Assembly (NCBI GenBank): GCA_016200485.1
Contig: JACQEP010000010.1
Location: forward strand, 351,644 to 415,643
Reading direction: 5' to 3'
DNA length: 64,000 bases
DNA from: Gammaproteobacteria bacterium
GTDB taxonomy: Bacteria > Pseudomonadota > Gammaproteobacteria > Tenderiales > Tenderiaceae
In this document: positions 57,955 through 64,000 of the stretch, piece after piece
How positions within the stretch are numbered: the first letter of the stretch is position 1
Layout: every line of letters begins with the position of its first letter
The notes under the pieces: model-generated
Seen by the model: the letters and a program-made list of their open reading frames with translations, nothing else
Told to the model about the DNA's origin: nothing
The model's database searches: none
Translations under genes and position numbers: made by a program

Positions 57955-59202
57955 TTAATTCTTCGCTCCCTGGAACCGGCTGACATGCCAGGTCATGAAT
58001 ATCGCCATGCATAAGAGAAAGATCGAGGTGAAATTTCCCATAATGAACGTCGAGGCATCGGTCAGGGAAAATACGATAAATCCCACAACATGTGTCATCC
58101 CAATTAAAGCCGTTGCAGGCGATTGGCGATGGGTTTTGATGAAAAAATAAAGTGGATAACACAGCATGCCCGCGAAAAATATAAAGCCAATCAACCCCCG
58201 AGACATTAGCGTCTCCAAAAATGCATTATGGGGATGCCCATGATCGAGTACCGCCGGATTAACTTGTCCGGCCTCAACATATTTCTGCGCATATATCTTG
58301 AAATGCTTATTCCCCACGCCTACCACAGGTGACTCCATAAACGCGCGCAACCCCACCTGCCATAATTCGAAACGCGCCCCGGCGCTACCCATGATGCGAT
58401 CCGACGGCTTGTCTGCCTCTACATAAATAGCCGTTTCGTTAGTCGCCTCGTCCACCCGTTGCTTAACATAAGCTGACTCGTAATAAACGCCTGCCGCACC
58501 CGACAACACTAAGCCAACCATCAACATCCGCCAGCTGCGCTTTACCGCCAATGCAGCCCACAGTAGCGCCATCGCCAACAGACCGAGATACGCCCCGCGT
58601 GACCCTGACATCATCACCGCATATAGCGCCGCCAACAGCAATATCGGTACACCCCACTTCATGCGCGGCCATATGCTGACACTGCACAAAATCCATACCG
58701 CTGCCAGCGCTGCCACCGGCCCCAGCAGATTAGGACTGTAGAAACCTTGCGCTCGATAAAGATGCAAAATATTCATGTCATAGTACGATTGCACCGCCAA
58801 TGTGATCGCCGCTAACGCCACGCCCCCTAAAAGATATTTTCCCGCCTCTGGAAAACGACGTAGCATCAGATAGAGCGGTACGGCGAAGAGATAACGAATA
58901 TCGACTTCGATGGATTTTGTCTGCCCCTCATCCCAACCATTTGCCAGCGCTGAAAGCAAAAATGACCCAAAAAATCCGACGCAGCAGATCAACCAGATCT
59001 TTTCATCTTTCAACAAAGGCGCCCTCTCGCGGGAACGAAAGACATCCCATAACGCGGTAAACGCCAGCAAGGCGAAAATCGTCGTATACCAATGGCTAAC
59101 GCTCACCCCTGCAATCGGAAACAAAAACACCAGCGCATAAATCCAGCGCGCCTTCCATGCTGAAATTCCGCTACGATCACCCGCAAACATCACTACCGAC
59201 AT
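57955..59202 (-). CDS. waaL: O-antigen ligase family protein
   Basis: 415 residues, about ten to twelve membrane segments. The Wzy_C-type loop has S-G-S-R-G-A-Y-L-G-L and later, in the large periplasmic loop, G-V-G-N-K-H-F-K and H-P-H-N-A-F-L-E (the catalytic His region). It would join O-chain or another glycan to lipid A-core on the outer face of the inner membrane. Start overlaps the waaF stop by ten bases. Confidence 0.88.
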   Translation of the reverse strand: MSVVMFAGDRSGISAWKARWIYALVFLFPIAGVSVSHWYTTIFALLAFTALWDVFRSRERAPLLKDEKIWLICCVGFFGSFLLSALANGWDEGQTKSIEVDIRYLFAVPLYLMLRRFPEAGKYLLGGVALAAITLAVQSYYDMNILHLYRAQGFYSPNLLGPVAALAAVWILCSVSIWPRMKWGVPILLLAALYAVMMSGSRGAYLGLLAMALLWAALAVKRSWRMLMVGLVLSGAAGVYYESAYVKQRVDEATNETAIYVEADKPSDRIMGSAGARFELWQVGLRAFMESPVVGVGNKHFKIYAQKYVEAGQVNPAVLDHGHPHNAFLETLMSRGLIGFIFFAGMLCYPLYFFIKTHRQSPATALIGMTHVVGFIVFSLTDASTFIMGNFTSIFLLCMAIFMTWHVSRFQGAKN

Positions 59203-60206
59203 CGTTGTTTACACTCATCAAATACTTGTTCTACTGTAATCTCGCGCAGACAACGATAATGCCCCAATGGGCATTCCCGCTCGAAGCAGGGACTACACTC
59301 CAGATTTAAATAAATTACCTTTGCCCGTCCCGTTAATGGCGGCGTGTATCCGGGCGAGGATGAACCATATACCGCAATCAGTTCCCGTTCCATAGCTGCT
59401 GCGATGTGCATCAAACCCGAGTCATTGGTCACAACCAGCCGCGTCAACGCAATCAGATCAATGGCATCTTCCAAACGCGTCTTGCCTGCCAGATTGATCA
59501 CCCCTGGCGCAACTGCCTGGATTTCATCGCACACCGCCAGGTCCTTGCTCGAACCAAACAACCAGACCTGACACCCAAGCCCTGCTAATTTTTCGGCAAG
59601 TCGCGCAAAATACTCTGTCGGCCAGCGCTTCGCCGGACCGTATTCCGCTCCCGGCACAAAACCCACCACTGGCCGCTCCAGGTTCAACCCCAGTTGCTCA
59701 AGCAGGCGTTGCTGGTTTACCGCATCGACCGTCAATCGCGGCGACTCGACCGCTGGCGGCAAGGGTGCTCCCACGTCCAGCCCCAACGCGACATAACGCT
59801 GCACGGTTTGGGTCAAGATACACTTGTCCAGCGGCCGCATATCGTTGATTAAGCCATAACGCCATTCGCCGCGATAGCCTATACGGCGGGGAATTCGCGC
59901 AAAAAACGGGACTAAAGCGGCCTTAAAGGAACGGGGTAAAATAATCGCCCGGCTGTATTTCTCGCCTCGCAATGAATGTCCTATGCGTCGTCGCACTCCC
60001 CAGCCAAACTCGCCATGCCCCACCGCTAACTCAATATGCTGCCGCACCTCGGGCATGCGCCTCAACAGGGGCGCCGACCAAGCTGGGGCCAGGACGTCGA
60101 TGACCGCACCGGGGGCTCGCCGCTGTAGCGTTTTGAACAGGCTCTGCGCCATCACCATGTCGCCGACCCAGGCGGGGCCAACGATCAGGAATTTTTCGAC
60201 AGCCAT
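59193..60206 (-). CDS. waaF: ADP-heptose:LPS heptosyltransferase II
   Basis: 337 residues. [15 protein letters not shown] at the N-terminus and [11 protein letters not shown] at the C-terminus with [11 protein letters not shown] are WaaF hallmarks, as are [13 protein letters not shown] near the end. It adds heptose II to heptose I. Start overlaps the hldD stop by 22 bases. Confidence 0.95.
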   Translation of the reverse strand: MAVEKFLIVGPAWVGDMVMAQSLFKTLQRRAPGAVIDVLAPAWSAPLLRRMPEVRQHIELAVGHGEFGWGVRRRIGHSLRGEKYSRAIILPRSFKAALVPFFARIPRRIGYRGEWRYGLINDMRPLDKCILTQTVQRYVALGLDVGAPLPPAVESPRLTVDAVNQQRLLEQLGLNLERPVVGFVPGAEYGPAKRWPTEYFARLAEKLAGLGCQVWLFGSSKDLAVCDEIQAVAPGVINLAGKTRLEDAIDLIALTRLVVTNDSGLMHIAAAMERELIAVYGSSSPGYTPPLTGRAKVIYLNLECSPCFERECPLGHYRCLREITVEQVFDECKQRCR

Positions 60207-61135
60207 TGCATGTATTCGGCAACGCCTTCTTCCACCGTTTTGAACGGTGCCGTATAACCTGCGGCGCGTAATGCCGCCATATCGGCCTCGGTGAAACTCT
60301 GATAGCGGCCTTTAAGGTGATCCGGGAAGGGGATGTATTCGATTTCACCACGCTGATGATGCGCAATCACCGCGCGCGCGACATCATTAAAACTCTGACA
60401 ACGGCCGGTACCCAGATTGAAGATACCGGACTTATCCGGATGTTCCAGGAACCACAAATTCACCGCGACAACATCGCCGACATAAATAAAATCGCGCTGC
60501 TGTTCGCCATCGCCATAACCATCGCACCCAGCGAATAAACGCGCCTTGCCTTCCCTGATAATCTGATTATTCAAATGAAAGGCGACGCTCGCCATGCTGC
60601 CCTTGTGCTGTTCGCGCGGGCCGTAGACATTGAAATAACGAAAGCCGGCGACTTGCGTCAGCGCGCGCGGCAGCTGACGGCGCACATACTGATCGAATTG
60701 GAATTTGGAATAGCCATAGACGTTCAGCGGCTGCTCGTGCTCGGGCGATTCTTTAAAGATAGGACCTGCACCATACACCGAAGCCGAGGACGCATACAAA
60801 TAGGGAATCTGCCGTTCCAGGCAATAATGCAACAAGGCCTTGGAATAATCGTAATTAATCTTCATCATGTAGCGACCATCCCACTCGGTGGTAGCGGAAC
60901 ACGCGCCCTGATGCAGAATCGCATCTACCGGTTTGCCGAAAGAGCGACCGGATTGAATATGCGTTAGAAAATCGTCTTTATCCCAATAGTCGGCAATATC
61001 GCAATCGGCGATATTGCGAAACTTGGTGCCATCCGTCAGATCGTCAACGACCAGGATATCATTGCGACCGCGTTCATTCAGCCCTTTGACGATATTGCTG
61101 CCGATGAAGCCGGCACCGCCGGTGACGATAATCAT
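60185..61135 (-). CDS. hldD: ADP-L-glycero-D-manno-heptose 6-epimerase
   Basis: 316 residues from ATG 61135, preceded by AGAGGA at seven bases. NADP-binding [13 protein letters not shown] and the catalytic Y-G-Y-S-K (Tyr/Lys) are present, with S-S-A-S-V-Y-G before it. It converts ADP-D- to ADP-L-glycero-manno-heptose. In-frame ATG 12 codons earlier would be inconsistent with family length. Confidence 0.96.
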   Translation of the reverse strand: MIIVTGGAGFIGSNIVKGLNERGRNDILVVDDLTDGTKFRNIADCDIADYWDKDDFLTHIQSGRSFGKPVDAILHQGACSATTEWDGRYMMKINYDYSKALLHYCLERQIPYLYASSASVYGAGPIFKESPEHEQPLNVYGYSKFQFDQYVRRQLPRALTQVAGFRYFNVYGPREQHKGSMASVAFHLNNQIIREGKARLFAGCDGYGDGEQQRDFIYVGDVVAVNLWFLEHPDKSGIFNLGTGRCQSFNDVARAVIAHHQRGEIEYIPFPDHLKGRYQSFTEADMAALRAAGYTAPFKTVEEGVAEYMQWLSKNS

Positions 61136-61172
61136 TTGGTTATCCTCTGTTACCTGATTTCTTGGTGACATC

Positions 61173-61230
61173 CCTTCCCCCTCTTAGGGGGAAGGAGTTT
61201 AAGTACTACGTATTTAGCCACCAATTAATA
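61173..61230. mobile_element. half copy of the 174-bp MITE-like repeat
   Basis: A hairpin CCTTCCCCC/GGGGGAAGG and then GGAGTTTAAGT...TATTTAGCCACC...ATTAATA resemble one end of copies A and B, ending in the TATTAA-type terminal repeat. The TAA stop of hldE (61225-61227 on the minus strand) is inside it. The other half is missing. Confidence 0.5.
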
Positions 61231-62652
61231 GTTTCCACGAATCACATCAATGATCTTCGTGGTCGAACACCCTTCGATGTAATCCAACACAATCACTTCG
61301 CCACCACTGTCCTTCACGCACTTACCTCCGGCGATCGCGTCCGGCTGATAATCGCCGCCCTTCACCAGCACGCTCGGCCGCACCCGGCAAATCAACCGCT
61401 CTGGCGTGTCTTCGCCAAACGGCACCACCCAGTCGACGCTGCCCAGTGCCGCCAGCACCGCCATTCGTTGCGGCAGGCTATTCACTGGCCGCTCCGAGCC
61501 CTTGAGCCGCTTGACCGAGGCATCGTCATTCACCGCCACGATCAACCGATCACCGAGGCGCCGCGCCTGATCGAGATAAGTAACATGCCCGGCATGGAGG
61601 ATATCGAAACAACCATTCGTCATCACTACGCGCTCACCATGCGCCTTGGCGTCTTCGACCAACTGCACCAAGGTTTCTTCATCGACGACGCCACCTTCAA
61701 TCTGATCATGCTCACTCAGTGCGCGCCGCAACTCGGGCACCGACACGCTGGCCGTACCCAGCTTGCCGACCACTACACCGGCAGCGACATTGGCCAGCGC
61801 CGTCGCCTCGGCCAAATCCTCACCCGCGGCCAGCGCTGCCGCCAGCGCTGAGATGACGGTATCGCCAGCACCGGTGACGTCATACACTTCCTGCGCTCGG
61901 GTCGGCAGATGCAGGGCCGGCTCGCCACGGCGCAACAGAGTCATCCCCTTCTCGCTACGCGTCACCAATAAGGCATCCAGCGCCAGCGAATCACGCAATG
62001 CCTCGCCACGAGCGACGATCTCAGTATCGTTACGGCAATGGCCGACAACGGTTTCGAATTCCGACAGATTCGGCGTGATCAAGGTCGCGCCACGATAAAT
62101 CGTATAGTCCTTGCCCTTGGGATCGACCAGCACCGGCTTACCGGCGGCCCGCGCCTGGGCGATCAGTTCCTTGACGCCACTGAGCGTGCCCTTGCCGTAA
62201 TCCGACAGCACCACCACATCGCAGCTTGCAAGCAACTTGCTAAACCGCTGCTGCAGGCCAGCGCCATCCACTTCATGAAACCCACTCTCGAAATCCACGC
62301 GCAGCAACTGCTGATGGCGACTCACCACCCGCAGCTTGGTAATGGTCGGCAACCCGGCCACCGGCTCGAAATGGCATTCGACCCCCGCACCCTCCAAGCG
62401 CCGCTGCAGGGCATCGGCCGCCTCATCCTGGCCAGTCAGTCCCAGCAAATCGACGTGGCTACCCAGCGCCGCGATATTGAGCGCCACGTTGCCCGCGCCA
62501 CCCGGCCGCTCCTCGGATTCACCGACATGCACCACCGGCACCGGCGCCTCGGGCGAAATGCGCGAGGTAGTGCCGTACCAATAACGGTCCAGCATCAGAT
62601 CCCCGACCACCAGGACCCGCGCGCGCTCAAAATTCGGGATACGGATTTTCAT
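61225..62652 (-). CDS. hldE: bifunctional heptose kinase/adenylyltransferase HldE
   Basis: 475 residues from ATG 62652. A ribokinase-type kinase (about 1-330; [10 protein letters not shown] and D-V-T-G-A-G-D-T) is followed by a nucleotidyltransferase (about 345-475; [12 protein letters not shown]). It makes ADP-D-glycero-beta-D-manno-heptose. E. coli HldE has 477 residues. An earlier in-frame start nine codons upstream is less likely. The stop codon comes from the repeat half copy. Confidence 0.96.
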   Translation of the reverse strand: MKIRIPNFERARVLVVGDLMLDRYWYGTTSRISPEAPVPVVHVGESEERPGGAGNVALNIAALGSHVDLLGLTGQDEAADALQRRLEGAGVECHFEPVAGLPTITKLRVVSRHQQLLRVDFESGFHEVDGAGLQQRFSKLLASCDVVVLSDYGKGTLSGVKELIAQARAAGKPVLVDPKGKDYTIYRGATLITPNLSEFETVVGHCRNDTEIVARGEALRDSLALDALLVTRSEKGMTLLRRGEPALHLPTRAQEVYDVTGAGDTVISALAAALAAGEDLAEATALANVAAGVVVGKLGTASVSVPELRRALSEHDQIEGGVVDEETLVQLVEDAKAHGERVVMTNGCFDILHAGHVTYLDQARRLGDRLIVAVNDDASVKRLKGSERPVNSLPQRMAVLAALGSVDWVVPFGEDTPERLICRVRPSVLVKGGDYQPDAIAGGKCVKDSGGEVIVLDYIEGCSTTKIIDVIRGNY

Positions 62653-62797
62653 TATCGACAAACGCCTGATTATGGCCACTTTAAAAACCCGAAATCATAC
62701 CATATGTCCGAGGGATAGCCTGATCCTCCAGGGTATCTATGATAGGATTATCGACCATGCGTTTTTCCTACATCCTCATAATTCTCCATAGACCTGA

Positions 62798-64000
62798 ATG
62801 AGCTCCGATCGCCACCTCTACCGCCGCCTGCTGAGCTACGTCCGCCCCTACTGGAAGCTGTTTGCGCTCTCTATTATTGCCACGATCGTGCTTGGGGTTA
62901 GCGAACCCGCAGTCCCTGCCATCATGGGGCCGCTGCTCGACGGCAGTTTCGTCGACAAGAACACCTCATCAGCCCTGCACTACTCGCTCTTGCTCGTGGG
63001 ATTATTCCTGATTCGCGGCATCGCCCAATACATCAGCACCGTCGCCATGGCCTGGGTCGGCCATAAAGTCGTCATGGATATACGCCAAAATATGTTCGAC
63101 CGGCTGTTGCTAGCCCCCACAGGCTTTTATGATCAACGTAGCGCGGGGGGATTATTATCGAAACTGGCCTACGACGTCACCCAGGTTTATGAGGCCACCA
63201 CCGCCGCCATCGTCATCCTGGTCCGCGACTCGGTCACCGTCGTCGGTTTGCTCGGCTTCATGCTCTACACCGATTGGCGCCTGACCATCATCCTCTTTCT
63301 GGTTGCCCCCGTTGTCACCGTGATCGTCAAGGTGATTTCCAAACGCCTGCGCACTATCAATCGCTCGTTGTTACAGAGCATGAGTGAAATGAACGACACC
63401 GCCGAAGAGTCCATCCTCGGCCACAAGGAAATCAAACTCTTTGGCGGTCAGGCGTATGAACAGCAGCGGTTTAATGACAAGATCAACTGGGTGCGGCGTT
63501 ATTTCATGAAGTCCGTCATCACCGCCACCTCCAGCGTCCCCATCGTCCAATTGCTTACCGTCATGGCCCTCGCCGTCATTGTGAATCTGGCGGCAGGACG
63601 TCAACCGCCGATGTCTGTCGGCACCTTTGTCGCCTTTTTCGGCGCCATGGGTCTGATGTTCTCGCCGATCAAACGCCTGACCAGCGTCAACGACCCACTG
63701 CAACGCGGCCTGGCCGCTGCGCGCACGGTGTTTGAAGTCATCGACATTCCCGGCGAAACCGACACTGGCTCCCGCACCCTGGCCCGCGCCCAGGGCAAAA
63801 TCGAATTCCGCGATATCAATCTGCGCTACCCCAACGCCGAACACAACGCGCTCACCAGCATCAACCTGACGATTGCCCCCGGCGAGACCATCGCCCTCGT
63901 TGGCCAATCTGGCGGCGGCAAAACCACACTGGTCAGTCTGATCCCGCGTTTTTATCAAGCCAGCAGCGGCCAGATTCTGATCGACGACATCGACATTCAG
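62798..64000 (+). CDS. msbA: lipid A export ABC transporter MsbA (5' part)
   Basis: 401 codons to the window edge without a stop. M-S-S-D-R-H-L-Y-R-R-L-L-S-Y-V-R-P-Y-W starts an ABC exporter membrane domain (about 1-320, six segments expected), followed by the ATPase domain with Walker A G-Q-S-G-G-G-K-T-T (369-377). It flips lipid A-core across the inner membrane. It is divergent from hldE with 145 bases between. The C-terminal 180 or so residues lie outside. Confidence 0.94.
   Translation, partial: MSSDRHLYRRLLSYVRPYWKLFALSIIATIVLGVSEPAVPAIMGPLLDGSFVDKNTSSALHYSLLLVGLFLIRGIAQYISTVAMAWVGHKVVMDIRQNMFDRLLLAPTGFYDQRSAGGLLSKLAYDVTQVYEATTAAIVILVRDSVTVVGLLGFMLYTDWRLTIILFLVAPVVTVIVKVISKRLRTINRSLLQSMSEMNDTAEESILGHKEIKLFGGQAYEQQRFNDKINWVRRYFMKSVITATSSVPIVQLLTVMALAVIVNLAAGRQPPMSVGTFVAFFGAMGLMFSPIKRLTSVNDPLQRGLAAARTVFEVIDIPGETDTGSRTLARAQGKIEFRDINLRYPNAEHNALTSINLTIAPGETIALVGQSGGGKTTLVSLIPRFYQASSGQILIDDIDIQ

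Noticed and set aside
63371-63958. A 195-codon open frame on the minus strand inside msbA
   Set aside because: MsbA motifs on the plus strand are unambiguous; the antisense frame is a mirror of its codon bias.

Overview
The window is chromosomal DNA of a Gram-negative bacterium, most likely a gammaproteobacterium of unresolved lineage. The reasons are a fused two-domain MnmC, the pcm-rhodanese-tolC gene order, KdkA, WaaA, LpxL, WaaF, HldD, HldE and MsbA for lipid A/LPS core, RecQ with an HRDC domain, ThiC behind a TPP riboswitch, and many short palindromic intergenic repeats of REP/MITE type. No rRNA, tRNA, CRISPR array, integrase or transposase gene was seen.

Layout. (1) 1-8.4 kb: an accessory region with a small secreted protein, a 731-residue secreted protein built of two similar halves, and a convergent pair of related secreted proteins. 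One of that pair carries an in-frame amber codon just after its signal peptide. A heavy-metal-type sensor kinase/response regulator pair lies directly upstream of it on the same strand. I do not recognise these secreted families. (2) 8.8-21 kb: housekeeping genes (orphan response regulator, two NUDIX hydrolases, cyclophilin, CheV, SelO, MnmC, 3-mercaptopyruvate sulfurtransferase, a P-loop protein, MetA, a YkgJ-type protein, HisC) with three kinds of interspersed repeat between them. (3) 21-28.7 kb: rmlBACD for dTDP-L-rhamnose, recQ, and thiC with its riboswitch and promoter. (4) 28.9-33.5 kb: pcm, rhodanese, tolC, lpxL, waaA. (5) 33.5-40.1 kb: a complete SUF iron-sulfur operon (Rrf2 regulator, sufB, C, D, S, U, T-like, Rieske protein) with a palindromic operator over its promoter. 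(6) 40.4-41.5 kb: wrbA behind a long, possibly structured leader, and phhB. (7) 41.6-64 kb: a large LPS core/surface glycan locus. It has five family-9 glycosyltransferases, KdkA, a DUF6165 protein, an LTA-synthase-like phosphotransferase, three methyltransferases, three family-2 glycosyltransferases, a family-4 glycosyltransferase split into two overlapping frames (the second half fused to a polysaccharide deacetylase), an O-antigen ligase, waaF, hldD, hldE and the start of msbA.

How it fits together. HldE and HldD make ADP-heptose, and WaaF plus the other family-9 enzymes add it to the Kdo-lipid A made with LpxL, WaaA and KdkA. RmlBACD supply rhamnose. The family-2/4 glycosyltransferases, methyltransferases and deacetylase would elaborate the core or O-chain. 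WaaL ligates, and MsbA flips the lipid A-core.

Most notable: a 618-residue AT-rich gene inside the LPS locus that by eye is a very divergent SelO-type protein-kinase-fold AMPylase. It keeps the metal-binding and arginine positions but has lost the catalytic Lys and helix-C Glu. A canonical SelO lies 41 kb away in the same window. Also notable: the amber-interrupted secreted gene next to its two-component system; repeat palindromes that repeatedly supply the stop codons of flanking genes; and a 274-bp MITE-like element ending 2 bp before a start codon.
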